A stretch of DNA of 64,000 bases from contig NZ_LGDG01000232.1 in the NCBI RefSeq assembly GCF_001279775.1, forward strand, positions 7,108-71,107. The letters are read 5' to 3'. The notes beneath the pieces are model-generated. The model made no database searches, had not been told where the DNA came from, and worked only from the letters and a program-made list of their open reading frames with translations. The stretch is from Streptomyces sp. MMG1533. Its GTDB lineage: Bacteria; Actinomycetota; Actinomycetes; Streptomycetales; Streptomycetaceae. The translations under genes were made by a program, and so were the position numbers. Below are positions 52,607 through 62,400 of this stretch, in pieces (position 1 is the stretch's first letter; the number at the start of each line of letters is the position of its first letter).

Positions 52607-53641
52607 ATGGCGACACTTCCCAACCCCCTGCCGAGACTTGCGACCCTCGGCCTCCGACTCCCGCCCGGGAGACTGGTCGACGAGACGCCCGACGGCCCCT
52701 GGCACGAACCGCTGCTGTGGTACGCCGAGCAGCCCCCGTCCCCCGGTGACTGGTCGGCGCTGGCGGCGCCCGCCGCGCGGGTCGGGCTGCTGCCCGTGCT
52801 CGTGGACACGGACGGCGTGCATGGCGGCGGCCCGGAGAACTGGGCGCTACGGCCCGAGTCGATGTCGTACCCCGGGGACCACGACGCCGAGGACGTGCTC
52901 GCGGAGTTCTGGGAGGAGTACGCGGAGTACGCCGCCGGGGCGGACGAGGACCACCCGGGCCGGGAAGCATTCGTCGAGCCCAAGGGCGAGGGCGAGCCGC
53001 CCACGCACGACGAGGCCGACGAACAGCCGTCGTACGACGAAGCCGACACAGCCGACACAGCGGACGCAACCGAGGCAACCGACGAGCAGGCCCCTCACGA
53101 CGAGACGGGCGCCCCCTTCACTGGGGCCGGGGCTGGGGCCGGGGCTGGGGCCGGGGCTGGGGCCGGGGCCGGGGCTGGGGCCGGGGCCGGGGCTGGGGCC
53201 TGGCCCGGCCTCGCCCCCGCCGGCCGGGAGGCCGTCGATCCGGACGCGCGGGCGGCGGAGGTCGCCGACTCGGTGCGCGGCGGCAGGGGCTCCGCCTTCC
53301 ACCACCCGCGTCTCGCCCTGGTCCCGGCCCGCCGCTCCGCCGACATCCCGGCGGCGATCGGCTGGACCGGCCCGCTGAACCACGACAACGACGTGGCCCG
53401 GCTCTGCTCGGTCCTGCGTTCCTGGGAGGACCGCTTCGGCATACGGGTCGTGGCGCTCACGTCCGACACCCTGGTCGTGTCCGTCGCCGCCCCGCCCACC
53501 ACCCCCGCCGAGGCCGAGGCGGTCGCCGCCGAGCACTTCGCGTTCTGCCCGGACAACATCCTGCAGAACGGCCCGGACGACCTGCGCGGCTATGCCAAGG
53601 AACTCATCGGTGAACACGCCTGGTCCTTCTGGTGGGACTGA
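52607..53641 (+). CDS. DUF4253 protein with GA-repeat linker
   Basis: A 344-residue cytosolic protein. The C-terminal DUF4253 domain (HHPRLALVPARRSADIPAAIGW to GEHAWSFWWD) follows an acidic disordered stretch (about 95-165, with repeats such as DEADTADTADATEATDE) and a Gly-Ala run (about 173-198) encoded by GGGGCC/GGGGCT repeats. DUF4253 has no known activity. ATG 52607; no clear ribosome-binding site is visible. Confidence 0.85.
   Translation: MATLPNPLPRLATLGLRLPPGRLVDETPDGPWHEPLLWYAEQPPSPGDWSALAAPAARVGLLPVLVDTDGVHGGGPENWALRPESMSYPGDHDAEDVLAEFWEEYAEYAAGADEDHPGREAFVEPKGEGEPPTHDEADEQPSYDEADTADTADATEATDEQAPHDETGAPFTGAGAGAGAGAGAGAGAGAGAGAGAGAWPGLAPAGREAVDPDARAAEVADSVRGGRGSAFHHPRLALVPARRSADIPAAIGWTGPLNHDNDVARLCSVLRSWEDRFGIRVVALTSDTLVVSVAAPPTTPAEAEAVAAEHFAFCPDNILQNGPDDLRGYAKELIGEHAWSFWWD
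53123..53200 (+). repeat. GGGGCC/GGGGCT hexanucleotide repeat, 13 units
   Basis: Thirteen in-frame units of GGGGCY encode Gly-Ala. The G-runs could fold into quadruplexes in DNA or mRNA. Confidence 0.92.
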
Positions 53642-53654
53642 CCCGGCAGTCCCC

Positions 53655-54503
53655 TCACACCAGCAGCGTCATCCCCACCGGAGCCGCGACCTCGAAGTCC
53701 TCCTCCAGAACCCGACGCGCCTCCGCCTCGTCCGTCACCTCCCGCTCCCTCACTGTGCCGTCAGCCCATGTCTCGGTGAGGAGCGGGCCGTGGAGGAGGA
53801 GGTGGCGGTCGGGGGTGACACGCTGCACGTAGAGGCGCTGGGTGAAGGGCGAGCGCGGGTTCGTTCCGATGTGCCAGTTGATGACCTCGAAGTCGGGCTT
53901 CTCGAACGGCTCCAGCGTGAACGCGTACTGCGCCCGCCAGGCGCCAGCCCCCTCGTCCTTCTCCCGCGAGTACGCCTCGAGCACCCACATCTCCAACGGC
54001 CCTCGGTGCGCCTCCGCGTGCATCAGCCGGTGTCGCCGTCCCGCGTCCGGGAACTCGGCGCCGACCACCAGTGGCACCGGCTCCAGCAACGCCCCGATGG
54101 CCCCGAACCCGACGTCGGCCAGATACGGCGCCGGCTCCCCCGGCACCTCCACGAGCAGCGCCATGTGCGTGCGCGGCCGGCTCTCGATGCGGTCCGCGCC
54201 CACGACGACGCGGGCGGCCAGCCGGGTCACCCGAAAGCCCAGCGCCTCCAGCGCCAGCGAGAACAGCGTGTTGTGCTCGTAGCAGTAGCCGCCGCGCCGG
54301 CTGTGGACCAACTTGGCCATGAGGTCGGCGGGTTCGAGGGAGGGCGCGCTGCGCCTGAGGGGGTCCAGGTTCTCGAAGGGGATGCCTCGCATGTGCGCCA
54401 GATGCACACCCTGCAGCGTCGCCACGCCGGCCCGCCGCTCCCCCTCCCAACCGATCCGCTCGAGATACGCGTCGAGGTCGAACTCCACAGTGTCATCGGA
54501 CAT
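53655..54503 (-). CDS. Arylamine N-acetyltransferase
   Basis: A 282-residue NAT. The catalytic triad is complete: Cys in RRGGYCYEHN, His in RTHMALLV, Asp in YLADVGFG. It transfers acetyl from acetyl-CoA to arylamines or hydrazines through the cysteine. Some family members close polyketide or ansamycin amides, but no such cluster is present. ATG 54503; no strong site is visible upstream. Convergent with the DUF4253 gene (13-base gap). Confidence 0.93.
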   Translation of the reverse strand: MSDDTVEFDLDAYLERIGWEGERRAGVATLQGVHLAHMRGIPFENLDPLRRSAPSLEPADLMAKLVHSRRGGYCYEHNTLFSLALEALGFRVTRLAARVVVGADRIESRPRTHMALLVEVPGEPAPYLADVGFGAIGALLEPVPLVVGAEFPDAGRRHRLMHAEAHRGPLEMWVLEAYSREKDEGAGAWRAQYAFTLEPFEKPDFEVINWHIGTNPRSPFTQRLYVQRVTPDRHLLLHGPLLTETWADGTVREREVTDEAEARRVLEEDFEVAAPVGMTLLV

Positions 54504-54573
54504 GCCCTCACCGTATGGACACCGCGCACCCCCGTCTGCGCCCGAGGGCAGGAACCGTCCCCCTCCTTTGGAC

Positions 54574-55782
54574 CTAGTCCTCCCCGAGGAGCCCCTTCCC
54601 CAGCCTCCGCAACCCCTCCCCGATCTCCTCGGGCGTCTGCGTCACGAAGCACAGCCGCAGCGTCGAACGGTCCGGCTCTCCGGCATGGAAGGGCGCCCCC
54701 GGCACATACGCCACGTCGTGCCGCACCACCCGCGGCAGCAGCTCAGTCGTGTCGTACGACGACGGCAGCCGGGCCCAGAGGAACATCCCGCCCTCCGGCC
54801 GGCTCCAGGCCGACCCCTCCGGCAGCGCCTCCGCCAGCCCCGCGAGCATCGCGTCCCGCCGCTCCCGGTACACCCCGGCGACCCGCACGACGTGGGCGTC
54901 CAGGTCCCGGTCGGCCAAGTAGCGTGCCGCGGCGAGCTGGTTGACCGTCGGCGTGTGCAGGTCGGCGGCCTGCTTGGCGACCGCGCAGGCCCGCCGCAGC
55001 GAGCCCGGCGCCCGCAGCCACCCCAGCCGCAGCCCCGGCGCCATGACCTTGGAGAAGGAGCCGAGCAGGACCGTACGGTCCTCCGCGCCCGCGTACGTGG
55101 CGATCCACGGCACCCGCTCCCCCTCGAACCGCAGCTCCCCGTACGGATCGTCCTCGACGATCCACAGCCCCCGCCGAGCGGCGACGGCGGCGACCGCGGC
55201 CCGCCGCGAGGCCGGCAGCGTACGGCCCGTCGGATTCTGGAACGTCGGCACGGTGTACAGCAGCTTGGGCCGCTCCCGCACCACCAAATCCTCCAGCGCC
55301 TCCGGATCCAGCCCCTCCCCGTCGCCCGGCACCGCCACCACCCGCGCCCCGGCGAAGCCGAAGGCCTGAAGTGCCGCCAGATAACAGGGGTTTTCGACGA
55401 GGACCGTGTCCCCGGGTTCCACCAGCGCGGTCGCCAGCAGGGACAGAGCCTGCTGCGAACCGGTCGTGACGAGAACATCGTCGGCCTCGGTCGGCAGCCC
55501 ACGCACCGACATCCGTCCCGCCAGCGCGGCCCGCAACCCCGGCTCGCCCTCGGTGGTGGAGTACTGCAACGCCCGCTCGGGCGCTTGAGCGAGCACCGCC
55601 CGATACGCGTCCGCGATCCCGTCCACGTCGAACAGTTCCGGCGCCGGCAGCCCGCCCGCGAAGTTGATCACCTCGGGGCGGGCGGTGACGGCGAGGATGT
55701 CGCGTACGGCCGAGCCACCGACCGACCTGGCCCGCGCGGCGAGTGGCGGCGCGGGCACGACATCAACCTCGGCAACGGTCAT
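54574..55782 (-). CDS. PLP aminotransferase, 2-aminoadipate/LysN type
   Basis: A 402-residue fold-type I aminotransferase of the MocR-like/2-aminoadipate branch. Visible are NFAGGLPAPELFD near the N-terminus, TTGSQQALSLLATAL, FQNPTGRTLP, the pair VEDDPYGEL, Schiff-base lysine in GSFSKVMAPGLRLGWL, and terminal LRLCFV arginine. It is a stand-alone aminotransferase without the MocR HTH. Substrate likely an aromatic or aminoadipate-type amino acid. Confidence 0.9.
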   Translation of the reverse strand: MTVAEVDVVPAPPLAARARSVGGSAVRDILAVTARPEVINFAGGLPAPELFDVDGIADAYRAVLAQAPERALQYSTTEGEPGLRAALAGRMSVRGLPTEADDVLVTTGSQQALSLLATALVEPGDTVLVENPCYLAALQAFGFAGARVVAVPGDGEGLDPEALEDLVVRERPKLLYTVPTFQNPTGRTLPASRRAAVAAVAARRGLWIVEDDPYGELRFEGERVPWIATYAGAEDRTVLLGSFSKVMAPGLRLGWLRAPGSLRRACAVAKQAADLHTPTVNQLAAARYLADRDLDAHVVRVAGVYRERRDAMLAGLAEALPEGSAWSRPEGGMFLWARLPSSYDTTELLPRVVRHDVAYVPGAPFHAGEPDRSTLRLCFVTQTPEEIGEGLRRLGKGLLGED

Positions 55783-55900
55783 GGCGGCTCCTTCGACTGC
55801 GACGGTGGACGAAAAACGACCCGTGCCGCGCAGCCTAAGGAAATACGTGCCGCCTACAAGCAGGTTTCCGCGATACGGACGGGCACTCCCGCGTCGGCCC

Positions 55901-56803
55901 TCAGCCCTTCAGGCCGGTCGCCCCATAGACGTTGATGTCGTCGTCCGTCACGTCGTTGATGTCCCGGTAGCGGATCTTCTCGATGTCGTCGAGCGCCTCG
56001 AAGTCGTCCGGATCGATGGCCGGCGGAGCGGGGGCGGGGTCCGGGTTCCACTGGTGGACGGGGACGACTCCGGGCTCGTCGAGCGTGATGCCGGGCGTCC
56101 GGGTGAAGAACCGCTCGACCTCGTCCTTCGTCCGGAACACGAAGGTGAACCCGCGCTCGGTGTAGGTCCGTTGCACCGCTCGGGTCGGCTCGGGATGCAT
56201 CTCGTCGGTGAGGTGGGTGAGCACGAGACGGCTGCCGGAGGGCAGCGCGTCCGCCAGGTCGCGCACGACCTGGTAGGCCTCCCCGTCCTCGACGAAGTGC
56301 AGGAGCGCCACCAGGCACAGGGCGATCGGCTCGTCGAAGTCGAGGGTCTTGGCGGCCTGTTCGAGGATCTGGCCCGGTTCGCGCAGGTCGGCGTCGATGT
56401 AGTCGGTACGCCCCTCGGGCCCGCTGGTCAGCAGGGCACGCGCGTGGGCGAGGACGACGGGGTCGTGGTCGACGTAGACCACCCTCGACTCGGGAATGAT
56501 CCGCTGAGCGATCTGGTGGACGTTCTCCCCGGTGGGCAGCCCGGTGCCGATGTCGAGGAACTGACGGATGCCGTGGTCCGCGGCCATCCTCGTCACGGCA
56601 CGGCGCATGAAGTCACGGTTGTGCCGTACGTCGAGGTAGCCACGCGGGTTGGCGGACAGCGCCGCCGCAGCCGCCGCGCGGTCCATCGGGTAGTTGTCCT
56701 TGCCGCCGAGAAAAACGTCATAAACACGGGCCGGGTGCGCCTTGGTGGTGTCGATCCTCCTTCTCAGTTCGGCGGGGTCCTGGCTGAGGGCGTCACCGGA
56801 CAT
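55901..56803 (-). CDS. SAM-dependent methyltransferase, DUF574 type
   Basis: A 300-residue protein of the streptomycete Methyltransf_19 family. Starts RRIDTTKAHPARVYDVFLGGKDNYPMDR, then SAM motif FLDIGTGLPTGENVH, VVYVDHDPVVLAHARALL, and LVLTHLTDE. These are often many-copy proteins regulated by development. Substrate is unknown. The 258-base gap upstream, before the lipoprotein gene, holds no gene. Confidence 0.9.
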   Translation of the reverse strand: MSGDALSQDPAELRRRIDTTKAHPARVYDVFLGGKDNYPMDRAAAAAALSANPRGYLDVRHNRDFMRRAVTRMAADHGIRQFLDIGTGLPTGENVHQIAQRIIPESRVVYVDHDPVVLAHARALLTSGPEGRTDYIDADLREPGQILEQAAKTLDFDEPIALCLVALLHFVEDGEAYQVVRDLADALPSGSRLVLTHLTDEMHPEPTRAVQRTYTERGFTFVFRTKDEVERFFTRTPGITLDEPGVVPVHQWNPDPAPAPPAIDPDDFEALDDIEKIRYRDINDVTDDDINVYGATGLKG

Positions 56804-57062
56804 GGGCGTCTCCTCGGAGAGTCGGCGGACGGGCGGTCAACAACCTAACTCCCGACGGCACTTGATGGTGCCCGCCACCACGTTTCACAGATTTCGACCG
56901 TACGACGTCCCGCTCCGCATCCCTGGGAAGCAACATCCCCGCAGGTCATCCCCCATCCCACCGCCCCGGCGTCCCGAATCCCCCGCGAACCATGGCCCTC
57001 GGCACGGATCACCCCGCACTCTGTATCCGCCGCCCCCCACCCACCACGGAGGCCAGACCCGC

Positions 57063-57206
57063 ATGTCCGCCCGAACCCGCCGCCTCCTCGCCGCCACCGC
57101 TCTCACGCTCCTCGCGCTCGTGCTGACGGGCTGCAAGGACGGTACGGGCGTACGCGACGAGGGTCCGTCGACCGTGTCCCCCACGTCCTCCCTTTCGGCG
57201 CACTGA
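57063..57206 (+). CDS. Small lipoprotein, 47 aa
   Basis: MSARTRRLLAATALTLLALV leads to lipobox LTGCKDG, followed by a short Ser/Thr/Pro tail. GGAGG precedes ATG 57063 by ten bases and a terminator follows the stop. The signal with a cysteine at 24 is clear. The mature part is only 24 residues, so function is unknown. Confidence 0.78.
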   Translation: MSARTRRLLAATALTLLALVLTGCKDGTGVRDEGPSTVSPTSSLSAH

Positions 57207-57211
57207 ACGCC

Positions 57212-57244
57212 GAAGGCCGCCCGGACACCGGCCGGGCGGCCTTC
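57212..57244. terminator. Bidirectional terminator
   Basis: GAAGGCCGCCCGG and CCGGGCGGCCTTC form a perfect 13-base stem with a seven-base loop between the small lipoprotein and the convergent DUF805 gene. Confidence 0.9.
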
Positions 57245-57257
57245 AAGAGCGTGGGCG

Positions 57258-57614
57258 TCAGACGAGAGCCGGCGCTTCCTTCGGGTTCGCGCCGAACTTG
57301 TTCGCACCCGACTCGCTGTCGCTGCACAGGAAGACCAGCATCACGATGGCGCCGACGAGCGGGACCAGGCCGATGAGGATCCACCAGCCGGTGCGGCCCG
57401 TGTCGTGCAGGCGGCGAACGCTGACCGCGAGGCTCGGCAGGAGGATCGCCAGGTAGAAGACGACGGCGATCAGCGGCTGCTTCGCCACGGCGCTGACGAT
57501 CGCCAGCACGATGTAGATGATCGACACGAACAGCGTGTACATCCAGTATTCCTTGCGGCGCGCGCGCCCGCTGAACACCGCGTACTTCTTCAGTGCCTCG
57601 ATGAACCAGCTCAT
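57258..57614 (-). CDS. DUF805 membrane protein
   Basis: A 118-residue protein with about four helices and the family signature YAVFSGRARRKEYWMYTLF and VRRLHDTGRTGWWILIGLVPLVG. Its function is unknown; related proteins are inner-membrane proteins near stress genes. ATG 57614. The 308 bases to hemB hold no gene. Confidence 0.93.
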   Translation of the reverse strand: MSWFIEALKKYAVFSGRARRKEYWMYTLFVSIIYIVLAIVSAVAKQPLIAVVFYLAILLPSLAVSVRRLHDTGRTGWWILIGLVPLVGAIVMLVFLCSDSESGANKFGANPKEAPALV

Positions 57615-57922
57615 TGCATCCCCCCAGGGATCGATGTTCAGACCCCTCCGAACGGATCAGGCCAGTGGCAGAAGATAAGGACGCTGACGGGAACTCGTCA
57701 ATTCGTTACATCCGCCCATTTCAATGCCCCGCACTTGATCTCCGCCCCGAAACCACCCCACCCCCGAGGGTCGATTTCCGGACAGACCCCCAGAAGGTCA
57801 CCCCAGGGAGCCCGCAAGACCACCGGAACACCACCGGGCACACCCCGTGCGTTCCCCGGAACGAGTTCCAGCCGTAGCCGGACCGAGTTCGAACCGTTGC
57901 ACCCCGTGGCCGTCCCGCGCCG

Positions 57923-58915
57923 TCACAACAACCGCTGCGCCGCCTCTGTCGCCCAGTACGTGAGGATGTTCTGCGCACCCGCCCGCTTGATGCCGGTCAG
58001 CGTCTCCAGGATGGCCCGGTCCCGCTCGATCCAGCCCTTCTCGGCGGCGGCCTCGATCATCGAGTACTCGCCGGAGATCTGATAAGCGGCAACGGGAACG
58101 TCCACGGCTTCCGCCACCCGCGCCAGAATGTCCAGGTACGGCCCGGCCGGCTTCACCATCACCATGTCGGCGCCCTCTTCAAGGTCGAGCGCCAACTCCC
58201 GCAGAGACTCCCGCGCATTCGCCGGATCCTGCTGATACGTCTTCCGGTCACCCTTCAACGACGAGCCGACAGCCTCCCGGAAGGGCCCGTAGAACGCGGA
58301 GGCGTACTTCGCCGTGTACGCGAGGACGGCGACATCCTCACGCCCGATCTGGTCAAGGGCATCCCGGACGACCCCGATCTGCCCGTCCATCATCCCGCTG
58401 GGCCCCACCACATGGGCCCCGGCGTCGGCCTGGACCTGCGCCATCTCGGCGTACCGCTCAAGGGTGGCGTCGTTGTCGACCCGCCCCTCGGCGTCGAGCA
58501 CCCCACAGTGCCCATGATCAGTGGTCTCATCGAGACACAGGTCGGACATCACCAACAACTCGTCCCCGACCTCGGCCCGCACATCACGGATGGCGACCTG
58601 CAGAATCCCGTCCGGATCCGTCCCCGGCGTCCCCAGCGCGTCCTTCTTCGACTCCTCCGGCACCCCGAACAGCATGATCCCGGAGATCCCCGCCGCCACC
58701 GCCTCCGCAGCGGCCTTCTTCAACGTGTCCCGGGTGTGCTGCACGACCCCGGGCATCGTCGCGATCGGCACCGGCTCGGCAACGCCCTCGCGCACGAAGG
58801 CCGGAAGGATGAAGTCGGCGGGATGCAGCCGGGTCTCGGCGACCATCCGCCGCATGACGGGGGTGGTCCGCAGCCGCCGCGGCCGCGTGCCGGGAAAGGA
58901 TCCGTACGTCGTCAT
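57923..58915 (-). CDS. hemB: Delta-aminolevulinic acid dehydratase (porphobilinogen synthase)
   Basis: A 330-residue enzyme joining two aminolevulinate molecules to porphobilinogen in tetrapyrrole synthesis. Schiff-base lysines are in [18 protein letters not shown] and [14 protein letters not shown]. The metal loop [14 protein letters not shown] has an aspartate where zinc-type enzymes carry a cysteine, pointing to magnesium dependence. Other hem genes are not adjacent here. ATG 58915. Confidence 0.96.
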   Translation of the reverse strand: MTTYGSFPGTRPRRLRTTPVMRRMVAETRLHPADFILPAFVREGVAEPVPIATMPGVVQHTRDTLKKAAAEAVAAGISGIMLFGVPEESKKDALGTPGTDPDGILQVAIRDVRAEVGDELLVMSDLCLDETTDHGHCGVLDAEGRVDNDATLERYAEMAQVQADAGAHVVGPSGMMDGQIGVVRDALDQIGREDVAVLAYTAKYASAFYGPFREAVGSSLKGDRKTYQQDPANARESLRELALDLEEGADMVMVKPAGPYLDILARVAEAVDVPVAAYQISGEYSMIEAAAEKGWIERDRAILETLTGIKRAGAQNILTYWATEAAQRLL

Positions 58916-59034
58916 ACCCCTACGCTACGCCCGCCCCAGCACCCCCTTTGCCGACGCTGCGTCGGCGCAACCGGCGCGCAGGCCGAGCCCAGGCACCCCA
59001 CGTTTCCAGCCCCCGGCACCGGTGCCGACGCCCC

Positions 59035-59051
59035 TGGGGGCTCCGCCCCCA
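59035..59051. other. GC-rich hairpin
   Basis: TGGGGGCTCCGCCCCCA has seven-base arms and a TCC loop. This type of hairpin is common in streptomycete intergenic DNA and may terminate transcription. It lies in the 542-base gap (58916-59457) that holds no gene. Confidence 0.6.
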
Positions 59052-59176
59052 GACCCCCGGACCTATGCAACCCACCACCCGACTCGGTCGGCCAAGAGGC
59101 GACCGCCGCCGGGCCGCCACCAGCGCCGCACAGTGCCCGCACCCGCACTCGCCCGCGGCACGAGGCGGCAACGAGA

Positions 59177-59206
59177 CGCCGTACGCACCTGCACCCGCGT
59201 ACGGCG
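59177..59206. other. Hairpin CGCCGTACG/CGTACGGCG
   Basis: Perfect nine-base arms with a 12-base loop directly precede the long inverted-repeat element. Confidence 0.55.
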
Positions 59207-59210
59207 GCAA

Positions 59211-59322
59211 GGGGCCGTGTCGGGGGGTGTCCGCCCGCAGCGGTTGGCGCGTCAACACGTTCACCCCTGCAGAAGACCGATTCCGCGCCGTTCCGAGGAC
59301 GGACACCCCCCGACACGGCCCC
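59211..59322. repeat. 112-base element with perfect 23-base terminal inverted repeats
   Basis: The left arm (59211-59233) begins GGGGCCGTGTCGGG and is matched exactly by the right arm (59300-59322). The 66-base centre contains no frame of note. The layout resembles a MITE-like or RNA-forming repeat. Confidence 0.65.
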
Positions 59323-59457
59323 GCCCCCACCAAAACCGAAAGCGCAAAAAGCAAACCCACCCCCCCCGCACAGGCCTCCGCAGGCACCCACCCCATCCCC
59401 ACCGCAGCATCCCCGCAGGTCAGCCGCATTGTCAGTGCCCGGGTGCAGGATGGACAC

Positions 59458-62400
59458 ATGGTCAGCTCCGCGCACCAGGCCCTCAAAGCCTTCTCCCCCG
59501 CGACCCGCGGCTGGTTCACGGGCGCCTTCGACGCGCCCACATCCGCCCAGGCGGGCGCGTGGCAGGCCATCGCGGAGGGCTCGGACGTGCTGGTCGTGGC
59601 CCCCACGGGCTCCGGCAAGACCCTGGCCGCCTTCCTCGCCGCCCTGGACCAGCTAGCCTCCGCACCCCCGCCCGCCGACCCCAAGAAGCGCTGCCGTGTC
59701 CTGTACGTCTCCCCGCTCAAGGCCCTCGCCGTGGACGTGGAGCGCAACCTCCGCAGCCCTCTGACCGGCATCCGCCAGGAGTCCGTCCGCCTCGGCCTGC
59801 CCGAACCGGAGGTCAAGGTCGGCATCCGCTCCGGCGACACCCCCGCCGCCGAGCGCCGCGCCCTGTCCACCCGCCCCCCGGACATCCTGATCACCACCCC
59901 GGAGTCCCTGTTCCTGATGCTGACGTCGGCCGCACGCGACGCACTGACGGGCATCGAGACAGTGATCCTGGACGAGGTCCACGCAGTCGCCGGCACCAAG
60001 CGCGGCGCCCACCTCGCCCTCTCCTTGGAGCGCCTGGACGAACTCCTCCCGAAGCCGGCCCGCCGCATCGGCCTGTCGGCCACGGTCCGTCCGGTCGACG
60101 AGATCGCTCGCTATCTCTCCCCCCGCCGCAAGGTGGAGATCGTCCAGCCGAAGTCCGGCAAGGAGTTCGACCTCTCGGTCGTCGTACCGGTCGAGGACCT
60201 GGGCGAACTGGGCGGCTCCCCGGTCGCCGACGGCTCCGAGGGCGCGGAACGGCCGTCGATCTGGCCGCACGTCGAGGAGCGCATCACCGACCTCGTCCAA
60301 GCTCACCGCTCCACCATCGTCTTCGCCAACTCGCGCCGCCTCGCCGAGCGCCTGTGCAACCGGCTCAACGAAATCGCGTACGAACGAGCCACCGGCGAAC
60401 CGCTGGACGAGCACCACGCCCCCGCCCAACTCATGGGCGGCTCCGGAGCGGCCCAGGGCGCCCCACCCGTCATCGCCCGAGCCCACCACGGCTCGGTCTC
60501 CAAGGAGCAACGCGCCCTGGTCGAGGAGGACCTCAAGGCCGGCCGTCTTCCCGCCGTCGTGGCGACGTCCAGCCTCGAACTCGGCATCGACATGGGCGCG
60601 GTCGACCTCGTCATCCAGGTCGAGTCGCCCCCCTCGGTCGCCTCCGGCCTCCAGCGCGTCGGCCGCGCGGGGCACCAGGTCGGCGCGGTCTCCACCGGCG
60701 TCGTCTTCCCGAAGTACCGCGGCGACCTCGTCCAGGCAGCGGTCGTCACCGAACGCATGCGCACCGGCTCCATCGAGTCCCTCAAGGTCCCCGCCAACCC
60801 TCTGGACGTCCTCGCCCAACAACTCGTCGCCATGACCGCGATGGACACCTGGCAGCTCGACGACCTGCTCGCCACGGTCCGCCGGGCCGCCCCCTTCGCC
60901 TCACTCCCCGAATCCGCGTTCACAGCCGTCCTCGACATGCTCGCCGGCCGCTACCCGTCCGACGCCTTCGCGGAACTGCGCCCACGCGTGGTCTGGGACC
61001 GCGTAGCCGGCACGATCACCGGCCGCCCCGGCGCCCAGCGCCTCGCCGTCACCTCCGGCGGCACGATCCCCGACCGCGGCCTCTTCGGGGTCTTCCTCGC
61101 CGGTTCCGACCCCAAGAAGGGCGGCGGCCGGGTCGGCGAGCTCGACGAGGAGATGGTCTACGAGTCCCGAGTCGGCGACGTCTTCACCCTGGGCACCAGC
61201 TCCTGGCGTATCGAGGACATCACCCGCGACCGCGTCCTGGTCTCCCCCGCTCCGGGTGTCCCGGGCAGACTCCCCTTCTGGAAGGGCGACCAGCTGGGCC
61301 GCCCGCTCGAACTGGGCCGCGCGGTGGGCGCGTTCCTCCGCGAGGTCGGCTCACTGACCAAGGAGGACGCGCGCCTCCGCCTCCTCGCCGCGGGCCTGGA
61401 CGCCTGGGCCGCGGACAATGTGCTGTCCTACCTGGACGAGCAGCGCGAGGCCTGCGGCCACATCCCGGACGACCGCACGATCGTCGTGGAACGCTTCCGC
61501 GACGAACTCGGCGACTGGCGGGTCGTCGTGCACTCGCCCTTCGGCGCCCAGGTGCACGCCCCCTGGGCGCTCGCCCTCGGCACCAAGCTCTCCGAGCGGT
61601 ACGGCATGGACGCCCAGGTCATGCACGCCGACGACGGCATCGTCCTACGGCTGCCCGACGCCGACCTCATGAGCCTGGATCTGCTCGACCAGGAACCCAT
61701 GAAGGCGGGCACGGAGTACGACGCCGAGCAGGCACCGGTAGGCGCGGCGGACGTCGTCTTCGACAAGGGCGAGGTCGACCAGATCGTCACCGACCAGGTG
61801 GGCAGCTCCGCCCTGTTCGCCTCCCGCTTCCGGGAGTGCGCCGCCCGCGCCCTGCTGCTGCCCCGCCGCAACCCCGGCAAGCGCACCCCACTGTGGCAGC
61901 AGCGCCAGCGCGCCTCCCAACTCCTCCAGGTGGCCAGCGAGTTCGGCTCGTTCCCGATCGTCCTTGAGGCGGTCCGCGAGTGCCTCCAGGACGTCTTCGA
62001 CGTCCCCGGCCTGGTAGAGCTGATGGGCGACCTGGAGTCCCGCAAGGTACGCCTCGTCGAGGTCACCACCCCCGAGCCCTCCCCCTTCGCCCGCTCCCTC
62101 CTCTTCGGATACGTCGCCCAGTTCCTGTACGAGGGAGACTCACCGCTCGCCGAGCGCCGCGCCGCCGCCCTCTCCCTGGACTCGCGTCTGCTGGCCGAAC
62201 TCCTCGGCCAGGCGGAACTGCGCGAACTGCTCGACGCCGAGGTACTGACCGAGCTGGAACAAGAACTCCAGTGGCTCACGGAGGACCGCCGTGTAAAGGA
62301 CGCCGAAGGCGTCGCCGACCTGCTGCGCCTGCTCGGCCCGCTCACCGACGCCGAGCTGGCCGAGCGGGGCGCCGAACCCCACTGGGCCAAGGAGCTGGCC

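Noticed and set aside
58521..61967. An 1148-codon plus-strand frame over the helicase gene
   Set aside because: It is an alternative frame of the Lhr gene, rich in Arg/Pro, with no recognisable domain. The 59458 frame carries all helicase motifs.
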